This document shows, in pieces, positions 47,249-56,612 of a stretch of 64,000 nt of DNA; position 1 is the stretch's first letter; each line of letters starts with the position of its first letter. The DNA comes from Phytohalomonas tamaricis (GTDB taxonomy: Bacteria; Pseudomonadota; Gammaproteobacteria; Pseudomonadales; Halomonadaceae): assembly GCF_003012345.1 (NCBI RefSeq), contig NZ_PVRV01000019.1, forward strand, positions 186,001 through 250,000, written 5' to 3'. The position numbers and the translations under genes were made by a program. Below the pieces are notes generated by a model that worked only from the letters and a program-made list of their open reading frames with translations, made no database searches and was not told where the DNA came from.

Positions 47249-48469
47249 TCAGGCAACATTAGCTTTTTCAGCGTGACGCTTGCCGCTGGCCCAGACGAGC
47301 AATGCACAGAGGACAAACCCGGCGCCTAAGGCACAGGTCGCACGCCAACCCGCCAGCTGATAAAGCCACGCCGAACTGGCCGAGCCGAGTGCCCCGCCGA
47401 GGAAATAGCAGCTCATGTAAGCGGTAGTGATGCGGCTACGGGCATCGGGGCGCAACATGTAGATGCGGCTTTGATTGAGAATCTGAGTACCTTGTACGCC
47501 GACATCGAGAATGATGATGCCCACACAGATCGCCAACAGTATTGCCGGCCACGCGCCCATCAGCACAAAGGCGACAACGACACAGGCCATGCTGATACCC
47601 GTGGCCAGGTGCGAATGGCCGCGATCATGCAATTTGCCCACTTGGGAAGCACACAATGCCCCCGCCGCGCCCAGCAGCCCGAAGGCACCGATGAGGCTCT
47701 CACTGTAGTGATAGGGCTCGGTCGTGAGCAGAAACGGCAGCGTCGTCCACAGCACCCCAAAAGCGGCAAAGATCATCGCCCCAAAGAAGCTGCGCCGGCG
47801 TAATATCGGCTCATCGACGAGTAACCTGAGACTTGAGATCACCAGATTGGGATACCCCATACGCATCTGCCCAGGAAGATGCGGCAGGCGTTTACCTAGT
47901 AGCAACGCCTGCAGGACCATCAATCCTGCCGAGCACCAGAACACTGACCGCCAACCGGCGATATCGCTCAATACACCGGAGAGCGTACGCGCCAGCAAAA
48001 TCCCCAGCAGCAACCCTGTCATCACTTGGCCCACCACACGGCCGCGACTCTCCGGTGCGGCCAGATGCGCCGCAAATGCCACCAGAATTTGCGCCACTAC
48101 CGCACAAACGCCCAGTGCCAGCGACGCCAGCATGAACACGGTGAAGTTCGGTGCCAGCGCAGCCGCTCCTGAAGAAAGCGCTGCAGCGGCACTGATCAGT
48201 GTGACCAGTGGCCGGCGGTCAAACAGATCACCCAGTGGCACCAGCAGTAAAATCCCCAGCGCATAGCCAAGCTGGGTCATGGTAATGATCAGCCCGGCGC
48301 TGCCATGATCGACACCAAACGCCGAGGCCAGCCCATCAAGCAGCGGCTGCGCGTAATAGATATTGGCCACCGAAAGCCCGCAGGCCATGGCCATCAACCA
48401 GACTAACCCATCGTTGGGCGCGAGCACGACGTCAGTACTCGATGCAGCGGCATGAGCCTGTCGAGACAT
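47249..48469 (-). CDS. MFS transporter
   Basis: A 406-residue inner-membrane carrier with about twelve helices. The major-facilitator motif A-like loop appears as LLLVPLGDLFDRRPL, and YYAQPLLDGLASAFGV near the N-terminus matches the YnfM/AraJ-like group of drug or sugar exporters. Substrate unknown. AGGA precedes the ATG. It is the first gene of a possible minus-strand run with the HAD phosphatase. Confidence 0.92.
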   Translation of the reverse strand: MSRQAHAAASSTDVVLAPNDGLVWLMAMACGLSVANIYYAQPLLDGLASAFGVDHGSAGLIITMTQLGYALGILLLVPLGDLFDRRPLVTLISAAAALSSGAAALAPNFTVFMLASLALGVCAVVAQILVAFAAHLAAPESRGRVVGQVMTGLLLGILLARTLSGVLSDIAGWRSVFWCSAGLMVLQALLLGKRLPHLPGQMRMGYPNLVISSLRLLVDEPILRRRSFFGAMIFAAFGVLWTTLPFLLTTEPYHYSESLIGAFGLLGAAGALCASQVGKLHDRGHSHLATGISMACVVVAFVLMGAWPAILLAICVGIIILDVGVQGTQILNQSRIYMLRPDARSRITTAYMSCYFLGGALGSASSAWLYQLAGWRATCALGAGFVLCALLVWASGKRHAEKANVA

Positions 48470-48627
48470 AGGATTTCCTGAATGTGATTAATCGAAAAAA
48501 TGCGGTACCCATATGAAAGGTTGCAGGTACGCCGCGCCTCATCATAGCTGTGTCATGAAAAAGCGGCCATGACCACGCCTGTGCCGGGTACCGGAATGCA
48601 CCCGACAAAATAAAACTAAATGTTTTT

Positions 48628-48646
48628 GATAATGTTTCTCAATATC
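48628..48646. promoter_or_regulatory. Fur box before entC
   Basis: The 19 bases GATAATGTTTCTCAATATC match the Fur consensus at 15 of 19 positions. They lie 73 bp before the entC ATG, so iron-loaded Fur would be expected to block the catechol operon. Confidence 0.75.
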
Positions 48647-48718
48647 GTTAAGATTATCTCGCTTCCGCTAGCGTTTCAGCGTGCGGTGCCGCGTCATCCC
48701 GACATAAGGAAAGGTCTG

Positions 48719-49999
48719 ATGAACCCCATCCTGCCGCCCATGCCTGGGGCGTCCACCGATGCAGCTGCCCTGCATCTGGTAGATATCTATGCCCATAGCG
48801 ACATTCTCTTTGCGTCGCCTCATATTACCCTGCTCGGACGTGGCGTATTCAAGGCCATCACACCGACGGCGAATACGCTGAGCCGTGACGTCAATGCGCT
48901 ACTGATATCTGCACGCCAGGCGGGCCATGAATATCCTATCGTTGCTGGCGCAATTCCCTTCGATAGTACTCAGCCGGCATGCTTGATAGCTCCGGCACAA
49001 CTCGATGTCGCCCCCGCCCTAGGGGCCCAGGCTGGCACGCTAAGCGAGCGCGCACTGGGCATGGGTGAATGCATGCCAAAGCCCGTTCCCGTGCCGCAGC
49101 GCTACTGTCAGGGTGTGGACGACGCCCTGGCACGCTTTGCCCGCAAGGAGCTCGATAAGGTCGTGCTTTCCCGTGCACTCGATATTGAGGCTAATGCCGA
49201 TATCGATATGAGCGCACTGCTCAACAACCTGCTGCGCCAGAATCCGCACGGCTATACCTTTGCCATCCCGCTTGGCAATAAAACGGACTATCCGCATGTG
49301 TTTACAGGCGCCAGCCCCGAACTTCTGGTACGGCGCGAAGGTAACCGAGTCATTGCCAATCCACTGGCGGGTTCGGCGGCACGCAGCACTGACATTGCCG
49401 AAGATGAACGGCGCGCGGCGGCACTATTGAGTTCCACCAAGGATCATCATGAGCACGCTATCGTCATTGATGCGGTAAGTGCGGCGCTGCGTCCGTTCTG
49501 CACTACGCTTAACGTGCCGGAAGGCCCCGAACTGACCAGTACCGAAACGCTCTGGCACCTGTCGACCACGCTGGTAGGCGAGCTCAAGGACCCTGAAACC
49601 ACCTCGCTCGACCTGGCATTGGCCATGCACCCTACTCCGGCAGTGTGTGGTCACCCCACCCGGCAGGCCTTCGATGCGATCGGTGAAATCGAACCCTTTG
49701 AGCGAGGCTTCTTCACCGGCATGGTGGGCTGGTGTGATAGCGAGGGTAACGGCGAATGGGCAGTTGCCATCCGCTGCGCCGAGATCAAGCAACGTCGGAT
49801 GCGCCTATACGCTGGTGCAGGCGTCGTTTCCGGCTCGACGCCCGAGAAGGAGCTCGCCGAAACCGGTACCAAGCTGCGCACCATGCTCAATGCCATGGGT
49901 ATCAAGGATGCTGACGTCAATAGCGCTATCGAGGTGTCTCAGCACACTAACGCCTACAAGGATGACGCTCGTAAGGACAATGCACCGGAGAAAGCATGA
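48719..49999 (+). CDS. entC: Isochorismate synthase
   Basis: A 426-residue enzyme that turns chorismate to isochorismate, the first step of 2,3-dihydroxybenzoate synthesis. The chorismate-binding fold is visible in [38 protein letters not shown] and [11 protein letters not shown], and MHPTPAVCG and [15 protein letters not shown] near the C-terminus. ATG 48719 has AAGGAAAGG ahead; the frame opens 33 codons earlier but those residues have no family match. It overlaps entE by 4 bp and has a Fur box upstream. Confidence 0.94.
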   Translation: MNPILPPMPGASTDAAALHLVDIYAHSDILFASPHITLLGRGVFKAITPTANTLSRDVNALLISARQAGHEYPIVAGAIPFDSTQPACLIAPAQLDVAPALGAQAGTLSERALGMGECMPKPVPVPQRYCQGVDDALARFARKELDKVVLSRALDIEANADIDMSALLNNLLRQNPHGYTFAIPLGNKTDYPHVFTGASPELLVRREGNRVIANPLAGSAARSTDIAEDERRAAALLSSTKDHHEHAIVIDAVSAALRPFCTTLNVPEGPELTSTETLWHLSTTLVGELKDPETTSLDLALAMHPTPAVCGHPTRQAFDAIGEIEPFERGFFTGMVGWCDSEGNGEWAVAIRCAEIKQRRMRLYAGAGVVSGSTPEKELAETGTKLRTMLNAMGIKDADVNSAIEVSQHTNAYKDDARKDNAPEKA

Positions 50000-51702
50000 C
50001 CGATCACACCATCACGGCCACTGAAGACCTTAGCCGCTACTGCCCCGATTGGCCTGCGGCATTCGAACAACGTTACCGTGCCGCCGGCTACTGGCGGGGC
50101 GAAACCTTCGGCGCCATGCTCCGTGAGCGTGCCGAGCGCCTCGGTGAGCATATCGCCATCGTCGATGGTGACACGCGCCTGAGCTATGCCGATCTCGACC
50201 ACCGCGCTGACCGTCTCGCCGCTGGCCTGCATCGCCTGGGTATCAGCAAGGGCGAGCGTGTCGTAGTGCAGCTACCCAACCGCCATGAGTTCATTGTCAC
50301 CTGTTTTGCGCTGTTCAGACTCGGCGCACTGCCGATCTTCGCCCTGCCCGCCCACCGCCAGTTCGAGATCGGCCACTTCTGTAACTTCGCCGGGGCCAAG
50401 GCACTGATCACTGCCGACCGCGTCGACGGCTTCGATTATCGCGCCCTGGCGCGCAGCGTCCTGGCTGAAGCAACGACACTTGAGCATGTGATTGTGCTGG
50501 GTGATGCCGAGGAATTTGTCTCGTTTGCCTCGCTTGATCAGGAACCGCTCGACACGCTGCCGGAGATCAATTCCCGCGAACTGGCCTTTTTCCAGCTTTC
50601 CGGCGGCACCACCGGTGTGCCCAAGCTGATCCCGCGTCGCCACGATGATTACATCTACAGCCTGCGGGGCAGCGTCGAAATCTGCCGGAACGACACGGAT
50701 ACCGTCTATCTCGGCGTGCTGCCGCTGGCGCACAACTTTCCGATGAGCTCACCGGGCTTTCTCGGCGTGCTCTATGCCGGCGGGCGCATCGTTATCGCGC
50801 CGCGGCCGAGCCCCGATGTCTGCTTTGAGCTGATCGAGCGCGAGCACGTCACCATGGCCGCCCTGGTGCCGCCGCTGGCGCTGGTATGGCTCGACGCCGC
50901 ACAAACCACGACGCGTGATCTATCGAGCCTTGAAGTACTGCAGGTCGGCGGTGCCAAGTTATCGGCAGAAGCAGCACGTCGCGTACGTCCGATTCTCGGC
51001 TGCACGCTGCAGCAGGTGTTCGGCATGGCCGAGGGACTGGTCAACTACACCCGTCTCGACGACCCCGAAGACGTCATCGTCCGCACCCAGGGCCGGCCGA
51101 TCTCGCCGGATGATGAAGTGCGTGTGGTCGATGATGATGACAATGATCTGCCGCCCGGCCAGCCCGGCCATCTGCTGACGCGCGGCCCCTATACCATTCG
51201 CGGATATTTCAATGCCACCGAGCACAACGCCAAAAACTTTACCGAGGACGGTTTCTACCGCACTGGCGATGTGGTGATGCTGACCGAGAACGGTGACCTG
51301 ATCGTCGAGGGGCGCGACAAGGACCAGATCAACCGTGGCGGTGAAAAGATCGCCGCCGAAGAGGTCGAGAACGCCCTGCTTGCGCATGAAAGCGTTCACG
51401 ATGTCGCTGTAGTGGCCATGCCCGACAAGTATCTGGGTGAACGTAGCTGCGCGTTTGTCATCGCTCGCGGTACGCCGCCCAAGCCGCATGAGCTCGCCCA
51501 GTTCGTGCGTGCCCGGCTGGCCAGTTACAAAGTGCCCGACCGTATCGAGTTCATAGACGCCTTCCCGCAGACCGGCGTCGGCAAGGTTAGCAAGAAGGTG
51601 CTTCGCGAGGTGATTCGCGACACCTATTTTGGTGCGGGCAAGAAGCAGAGCACCACCGCAAAAGAAACCGATACGCCGTCGAACCCTGAAGCTGCCTCCT
51701 GA
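49996..51702 (+). CDS. entE: 2,3-dihydroxybenzoate-AMP ligase
   Basis: A 568-residue adenylating enzyme that activates 2,3-dihydroxybenzoate and loads it onto the carrier domain of EntB. The ATP loop is [14 protein letters not shown], the aryl-acid pocket [14 protein letters not shown] has the Asn and Ser of DHB-specific enzymes, and the A10 lysine lies in [12 protein letters not shown]. The N-terminal start overlaps the entC stop. The C-terminal 25 residues are Ser/Thr/Lys-rich and may be dispensable. Confidence 0.95.
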   Translation: MTDHTITATEDLSRYCPDWPAAFEQRYRAAGYWRGETFGAMLRERAERLGEHIAIVDGDTRLSYADLDHRADRLAAGLHRLGISKGERVVVQLPNRHEFIVTCFALFRLGALPIFALPAHRQFEIGHFCNFAGAKALITADRVDGFDYRALARSVLAEATTLEHVIVLGDAEEFVSFASLDQEPLDTLPEINSRELAFFQLSGGTTGVPKLIPRRHDDYIYSLRGSVEICRNDTDTVYLGVLPLAHNFPMSSPGFLGVLYAGGRIVIAPRPSPDVCFELIEREHVTMAALVPPLALVWLDAAQTTTRDLSSLEVLQVGGAKLSAEAARRVRPILGCTLQQVFGMAEGLVNYTRLDDPEDVIVRTQGRPISPDDEVRVVDDDDNDLPPGQPGHLLTRGPYTIRGYFNATEHNAKNFTEDGFYRTGDVVMLTENGDLIVEGRDKDQINRGGEKIAAEEVENALLAHESVHDVAVVAMPDKYLGERSCAFVIARGTPPKPHELAQFVRARLASYKVPDRIEFIDAFPQTGVGKVSKKVLREVIRDTYFGAGKKQSTTAKETDTPSNPEAAS

Positions 51703-51733
51703 CACGCCGCACTGAACACGCAAGGATTTTGTA

Positions 51734-52660
51734 ATGGCTATACCCGCAATCACCTCCTATCCAATGCCGAGCGCCGAGGCACAGCCCGAGAATCGCGTTG
51801 ATTGGGCCCCTGAGCCCCATCGGGCCGTGCTGCTGATTCACGACATGCAGCAGTATTTCCTTAACAAGTACGATACCGGGCAGGCACCGATCCCTGAGCT
51901 GGTTGAGCACATCGTGCGCCTGCGTGAGGCAGCTAATGCTACGGGTGTGCCGGTCATTTATACCGCGCAGCCCACCGATCAGCCTGATGAAGATCGCGCC
52001 CTGCTCAACGACTTCTGGGGGCCGGGCCTACCCGGCGCACCTGAGCAGTATCCGATTATCGATGCGCTCGCCCCAGAAGACGGTGATACCGTGCTGACCA
52101 AATGGCGCTACAGCGCGTTTCAGCGCTCACCGCTGCGCGACATGATGCGTGATCAGGGCCGTGACCAGTTAATCATCTGCGGCGTCTACGCTCACATCGG
52201 TTGTATGGCGACCGCGCTGGAAGCCTTCATGCAAGATGTTCAAGCGTTCTTCGTGTTCGATGCAGTGGCCGATTTTTCGTCCGAGGAACACCTGATGGCC
52301 GGCAACTATGTTGCGCAGCGCTGCGGTGTGACCACCACGACGGCGCAGGTTTGTGATGCTCTAGCCACCGGATCATCTTTCACCACATCGGCTGATAGCG
52401 CTTTCGGAGCGGCTAACGCCGGTGCAGCCGGCTTCGGTATCAACGAGTTGCACGATGAGATCGCAGAGTTGATGGACATGCCCATCGCTGACGTACCCCG
52501 TGATGAGAATCTGCTGTTCTTCGGCCTCGACTCGATTCGCCTGATGAGTCTGGTCGAAAAAATGCGCCGTAGCGGCATCGATGTCACCTTCGTCGATCTG
52601 GTCGAAGCACCGACGCTTGCCCAGTGGGAAGCGTTCATCAATGAGCATACGTCGATGTAA
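51734..52660 (+). CDS. entB: Isochorismatase with aryl carrier domain
   Basis: A 308-residue two-domain protein. The first about 215 residues are an isochorismatase (LLIHDMQQYFLNKYD, KWRYSAFQRSPLRDMM, CGVYAHIGCMATALEAF), which makes 2,3-dihydro-2,3-dihydroxybenzoate. The last about 75 form a carrier domain with the phosphopantetheine serine in FGLDSIRLMSL. The carrier implies a partner nonribosomal synthetase, which is not in this window. AAGGA precedes the start; entE ends 31 bp upstream. Confidence 0.95.
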   Translation: MAIPAITSYPMPSAEAQPENRVDWAPEPHRAVLLIHDMQQYFLNKYDTGQAPIPELVEHIVRLREAANATGVPVIYTAQPTDQPDEDRALLNDFWGPGLPGAPEQYPIIDALAPEDGDTVLTKWRYSAFQRSPLRDMMRDQGRDQLIICGVYAHIGCMATALEAFMQDVQAFFVFDAVADFSSEEHLMAGNYVAQRCGVTTTTAQVCDALATGSSFTTSADSAFGAANAGAAGFGINELHDEIAELMDMPIADVPRDENLLFFGLDSIRLMSLVEKMRRSGIDVTFVDLVEAPTLAQWEAFINEHTSM

Positions 52661-52720
52661 CAGGCACTCAAGGTAGACGAAAAACGTCAGCAAAAAAGAA
52701 AATGTACAAGAAAGCCATTT

Positions 52721-52739
52721 GACAATACGTCTCATTAGC
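52721..52739. promoter_or_regulatory. Weak Fur-box-like sequence
   Basis: This 19-base stretch matches the Fur consensus at 12 of 19 positions, overlapping a TTGACA -35-like hexamer. The second iron operon starts 42 bp downstream. It is a candidate only. Confidence 0.3.
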
Positions 52740-52780
52740 CAAATTGTTGTATGGTGGATGTACGTTAAATCAATGCTTGG

Positions 52781-53641
52781 ATGGTTACCATGAATGCGCC
52801 TGCTGCGATGATTGCCGCTCCCAAGAAAACCAAGAAGCAGACCCCTCGGATGCTTGAGGTGGTACGTTCCGAACGCATCACGCCGCATATGCAGCGCATC
52901 ACGCTCAGCGGCGAGCAGCTCGTCAATTTCCCCGACGACGCTCACGGTGCGCATATCAAGGTATTTCTGCCACGTGCGCATCAGCGCGAACCGCAGCTGC
53001 CCACGGTTGGCCCTGATGGTCCCATCTGGCCCGATGCCAATGACAAGCCGATCACGCGCACCTACACCGTTCGTCGCTTCGATCCGGTCAGCCGCGAGCT
53101 GGAAGTCGACTTCGTTGTTCACGGTGATGAAGGCCCTGCCTCGCGTTGGGCCACCCACGCGGCTCCCGGTGACAAGATCGGTCTCGCCGGCCCCGGTGGC
53201 CCCAAGCCTATGCTTGGCGAGGCACAGTGGTATCTGCTGGCCGGTGACATGACCGCTCTGCCTGCCATCAGTGCGCTACTTGAAAAGATGCCGGCCGACG
53301 CGCATGGCCAGGTATTCATCGAAGTTTCCGATGAACAGGAATGCCAGCCGCTTGCCCACCCTTCAGGTATCACAGTGACTTGGCTTTATCGCCGGGTCAC
53401 CGCGCCGTGCGAGTCGACCCTGCTATTGGATGCGGTATCACACCTTAGCTGGCCTGCCGACCTTGCCACCTTTGCCTGGATTGGCGGCGAAAATAGTGCG
53501 GTATTGGCATTGCGCGACTATGTCAGGCGCGCCCATGGCCTCAGCAAGGCCAACCTCTACGCGGTGCCCTACTGGAAGGACACCTATAATGAAGAGCGCT
53601 ACCACCAAGAGCGCCATCGCATCATGGACGAATTGGAATAA
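52781..53641 (+). CDS. Siderophore-interacting protein (ViuB/YqjH family)
   Basis: A 286-residue cytoplasmic flavoprotein that releases iron from ferric siderophores by reduction. The FAD motif is RTYTVRRFD; the NAD(P) region contains YLLAGDMTALPAISALLEKM and the C-terminal WIGGENSAVLALRDYVRR is typical. Two ATGs nine bases apart can start it (52781 and 52790). It sits between entB and entA, so it likely belongs to the same iron response. Its stop lies 2 bp before entA. Confidence 0.93.
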   Translation: MVTMNAPAAMIAAPKKTKKQTPRMLEVVRSERITPHMQRITLSGEQLVNFPDDAHGAHIKVFLPRAHQREPQLPTVGPDGPIWPDANDKPITRTYTVRRFDPVSRELEVDFVVHGDEGPASRWATHAAPGDKIGLAGPGGPKPMLGEAQWYLLAGDMTALPAISALLEKMPADAHGQVFIEVSDEQECQPLAHPSGITVTWLYRRVTAPCESTLLLDAVSHLSWPADLATFAWIGGENSAVLALRDYVRRAHGLSKANLYAVPYWKDTYNEERYHQERHRIMDELE

Positions 53642-53643
53642 AG

Positions 53644-54474
53644 ATGACGGAACCACGCCAGGATCAGCGCGCAAATGTCGAGCAGACGCCAGTGATGAGT
53701 GAGTTCGAGGATCGCGTCGTTGTGGTTACCGGCGCTGCCCAAGGTATCGGCGAAGCGCTGACGCGCAAGCTGCTCGCGGCCGGTGCGCGCGTGGCGGCGC
53801 TGGATGCGCAGCGCGACAAACTCGCCCTGCTCAATAAAACCCATAATGCGGGTGAGCGTCTGAGCGTGCACGGTGTCGATGTCAGCGACGCCGAGGCGGT
53901 CAATAACGCCATTGCCGCCGCAGAAGAGATGCATGGCCCGATCGATTACCTCGCCTCGGTGGCAGGTATCTTGCAGATGGGCCGGGTTACCGAACTCAGC
54001 GATGAGCAATGGGCACGCGCCATGGCGGTTAACGCTACCGGGCCTTTCAATGTCGCCCGTGCGGTAGGCAAACGAATGATCGAACGCCGCCGTGGTGCGA
54101 TTGTCGTGGTCAGCTCCAACGCTGCCAGCACGCCGCGCATGGCAATGGGCGCTTACGCGGCCTCCAAGGCTGCTGTCTCGCAGATGACCCGTTGCCTCGG
54201 GCTGGAACTGGCGGAATACGGCATCCGCTGTAATATCGTGTCGCCGGGTTCAACCGATACCGACATGCAGCGCGGCATGTGGAGTGACGCCTCATCAAAG
54301 GATCGGGTCATTGCCGGCTCGCTTGAGACGTACAAGGCCGGTATCCCGCTCGGCAAGATCGCTACGGCCGATGAGGTCAGCGAAGCGATCCTGTTTTTGC
54401 TATCCGAGCGCGCCAGCCATATCACCATGCATGACCTACGCATCGACGGCGGCGCCACACTCGGTACCGGCTAA
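53644..54474 (+). CDS. entA: 2,3-dihydro-2,3-dihydroxybenzoate dehydrogenase
   Basis: A 276-residue SDR enzyme that oxidises the dihydro intermediate to 2,3-dihydroxybenzoate. The cofactor motif is VTGAAQGIGEAL, the catalytic serine is in VVSSNAASTPRM, and Tyr and Lys are in GAYAASKAAVSQM. It is about 18 residues longer at the N-terminus than the usual 250. The name rests on the cluster more than on a specific motif. It ends the locus; a terminator-like stem follows. Confidence 0.93.
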   Translation: MTEPRQDQRANVEQTPVMSEFEDRVVVVTGAAQGIGEALTRKLLAAGARVAALDAQRDKLALLNKTHNAGERLSVHGVDVSDAEAVNNAIAAAEEMHGPIDYLASVAGILQMGRVTELSDEQWARAMAVNATGPFNVARAVGKRMIERRRGAIVVVSSNAASTPRMAMGAYAASKAAVSQMTRCLGLELAEYGIRCNIVSPGSTDTDMQRGMWSDASSKDRVIAGSLETYKAGIPLGKIATADEVSEAILFLLSERASHITMHDLRIDGGATLGTG

Positions 54475-54518
54475 GCGCCTGAAGTCGCCGCACGGGCACT
54501 TACTTAGCCTTCCTGTAT

Positions 54519-54555
54519 GGCACAGCGGCGACGCTTACCTTCGCTGTGCCGTTTC
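54519..54555 (+). terminator. Terminator-like stem after entA
   Basis: GGCACAGCG and CGCTGTGCC pair over a 14-nt loop, followed by GTTTC. The stem is perfect but the T-run is short. Confidence 0.5.
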
Positions 54556-54578
54556 AGTATCGGCTTCGAAGCGTACCG

Positions 54579-55172
54579 CTATTGCCCTACCTGCCAACCG
54601 ACCCAAGCAATAACCATCACTACCGCTACCGCCCCAAGCACGTGCTCATTACCGCGCCATAATCGCTTGGCCCGCTCACCGAAAGAATGTACCAGCAGGG
54701 CTAGCCCAAAATAGCGCGCCCCACGGGCCAACAGCGCTGCCAGCATGAACATCAAAAACGAGTAGCCGGTACTGCCAGCGACCAGCATGGCAATCTGAAA
54801 GGGAATCGGCACGATGCCAATGGAGACGATGGCCCAGAAGCCGTGCTCAGCAAAGCGCTGGTCAAAAGCCTGATACGCCTGCTGCCCACCGAATAGACCA
54901 ATGAGTTGATCGCTGAAATGGCCCATCGCCCACGCACCGAGGCCATAACCGATAGCAGCAGCCAACAGGTTGCCCGTCAGCGCGATTGCCGCCAAGCGCC
55001 ATAACCGGGCGGGGCGAGCCAACATCCACGGGATCAGAATCGTTTCGATAGGGATCGGCAAAATCAGCGTTTCAAGCATCGACGCGATGAACAGCAACCA
55101 GGGCGCACGCCGGGAATCCATGAGTTGCTTTAGATGCTCAATAATATGGGCTTTTGTCTGGTTGATACTCAT
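54579..55172 (-). CDS. YqaA-like VTT-domain membrane protein 1
   Basis: A 197-residue inner-membrane protein with about five helices. The family core reads FIASMLETLILPIPIETILI, then PWMLARPARLWRLAAIA, and GIVPIPFQIAMLVAGSTGYS. It belongs to the DedA/YqaA superfamily (VTT), linked to lipid-carrier or lipid transport. It is one of three tandem paralogues that share IPWMLA, the PIPFQ motif and the ARYFGLALL/RYFGLALL ending. Function is not specifically known. Confidence 0.87.
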   Translation of the reverse strand: MSINQTKAHIIEHLKQLMDSRRAPWLLFIASMLETLILPIPIETILIPWMLARPARLWRLAAIALTGNLLAAAIGYGLGAWAMGHFSDQLIGLFGGQQAYQAFDQRFAEHGFWAIVSIGIVPIPFQIAMLVAGSTGYSFLMFMLAALLARGARYFGLALLVHSFGERAKRLWRGNEHVLGAVAVVMVIAWVGWQVGQ

Positions 55173-55199
55173 CCTGGTCCCTTGTGTGGAGTGATGTTC

Positions 55200-55811
55200 T
55201 TAATGGCTCAGCCACGACCACAGTAGCCAGCCCCCTAGAGCCACAAGCGCCAGTGCAACGATGATTCTAGCGTGACGATGCCAGACGTTGAGCGCTTTCT
55301 CGCCACCCCACCAGATCAACAGCGCCAGACCGAAATAACGCAACCCTCGCCCGACAAAGCACGCCAGGAGATAGAGCACAAATGAGTAGCCGGTCGCGCC
55401 CGCGCCGATCATGGCGAACTGAAACGGTATAGGTGAGAAGCCGACGATAGCGATAGCGAGAAAACCATGCTGCTCGAAACGCTGCTGAAAATCAGCGTAT
55501 CCCTGCTGTGCACCGCTTATGGTACTGAACAACCAGGGCCTGATGTCATCAACAGCCCAGACGCTCAAAAGGTAACCGATACTGGCACCGACCAGGTTAC
55601 CCGCAACAGTCACCGCCGCCAGCTTGAGCCCCGTCTTAGGCCTCGCCAGCATCCATGGAATTAAAATCGCCTCCAGCGGCACGGGCAAAATCAATGATTC
55701 AAGAATCGAGATAACAAAAAGCAGCCAATAGGCATGGGGCCAATCAAGCAGGTGCTGGAAACGCTCGATAAGCGTCATGCGGGCCTGGTGAAGGGGAACT
55801 TTCGGGTTCAA
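55200..55811 (-). CDS. YqaA-like VTT-domain membrane protein 2
   Basis: A 203-residue paralogue of the gene at 54579. Shared blocks are ISILESLILPVPLEAILIPW, IVGFSPIPFQFAMIGAGATG and GLRYFGLALLIWWGGEKAL. Gap to the next gene is 27 bp, so the three genes probably form an operon. The order and equal sizes suggest repeated duplication. Confidence 0.87.
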   Translation of the reverse strand: MNPKVPLHQARMTLIERFQHLLDWPHAYWLLFVISILESLILPVPLEAILIPWMLARPKTGLKLAAVTVAGNLVGASIGYLLSVWAVDDIRPWLFSTISGAQQGYADFQQRFEQHGFLAIAIVGFSPIPFQFAMIGAGATGYSFVLYLLACFVGRGLRYFGLALLIWWGGEKALNVWHRHARIIVALALVALGGWLLWSWLSH

Positions 55812-55866
55812 GACGCTCTTCCAAATTCAATAAATGAACGATGACCAGCCAAACAATGCAGCGTGT

Positions 55867-56472
55867 TCATGAAAGCCAATACCAGCCGGCCCATATCCCC
55901 AACGCCACACACATCAGTATCAGTATGGGCCGGGTATGACGTCGCCAAAGCGCCAGCGCGGCGTCTCCCCCTAACAGAATCAAGAGAGCTACGGAATAAT
56001 AGCGCAGGCCGCGGCCAAGCAGAGTAGCCAGCAGGAAAAGCAAAAAGGAATAGCCCGTTGCCCCGGCCCCCAACATGGCCAGTTGGATCGGCAGCGGTGT
56101 GATCGCAAACACCAAGATGGCAACGAAGCCGTTTTCATTGAAATACTGCTCGAATTCAGCGTAGCCGTGTTCGCTGCCGAAAACGGTAATCAACAAGGTG
56201 CCCAGATGCTCCATCGCCAGCGCACCCACCAGATAGCCCAGCGCCGCGGCGACAACGTTGCCAGCGACAACAACCGAGGCGAGACGAAAGCTGCGCTTGG
56301 GCTCAGCCAGCATCCACGGCAGCAACACCATGCTAACCGGCAGTGGCACGACCAGCACATCCAATGCAGCAAAAATGAACAGTGCAGTCAGCGCCCCGGG
56401 GCGCTCGGAGAGCCGGCTCAGCCAGACGGCGAGACGCTGCCAGCGTTGCTGTACCGATGCGGTGAAACTCAC
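55867..56472 (-). CDS. YqaA-like VTT-domain membrane protein 3
   Basis: A 201-residue paralogue of the two genes that follow it. Blocks FIFAALDVLVVPLPVSMVLL, PWMLAEPKRSFRLASVVVAG, ITPLPIQLAMLGAGATGYSF and RGLRYYSVALLILLGGDAAL match them. The frame continues to an ATG at 56532, but GTG 56472, with AAGGA about 10 bp ahead, gives the same length as its neighbours, so I use it. It is the most divergent of the three, with PLPIQ in place of PIPFQ. Confidence 0.82.
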   Translation of the reverse strand: MSFTASVQQRWQRLAVWLSRLSERPGALTALFIFAALDVLVVPLPVSMVLLPWMLAEPKRSFRLASVVVAGNVVAAALGYLVGALAMEHLGTLLITVFGSEHGYAEFEQYFNENGFVAILVFAITPLPIQLAMLGAGATGYSFLLFLLATLLGRGLRYYSVALLILLGGDAALALWRRHTRPILILMCVALGIWAGWYWLS

Positions 56473-56552
56473 GTTGCGATTATCCTTCGACCAAATGAAC
56501 AAAGCGCCGCAGCAGCGACGCCCTTCCAGCATAGCGATACTTTGTCATCATG

Positions 56553-56582
56553 AAAAAACACCCCCGGTTTGAGCCGGGGGTG
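56553..56582 (-). terminator. Rho-independent terminator of the receptor gene
   Basis: A perfect stem CACCCCCGG with CCGGGGGTG, preceded on the plus strand by six A, gives a T-run on the minus strand. It follows the TonB receptor gene. Confidence 0.9.
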
Positions 56583-56612
56583 CTTGATCGGATGATGCGC
56601 TCTACGAACAGA

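Noticed and set aside
50959-51753. Minus-strand frame opposite entE
   Set aside because: entE is a complete adenylation enzyme, so this frame is a shadow.
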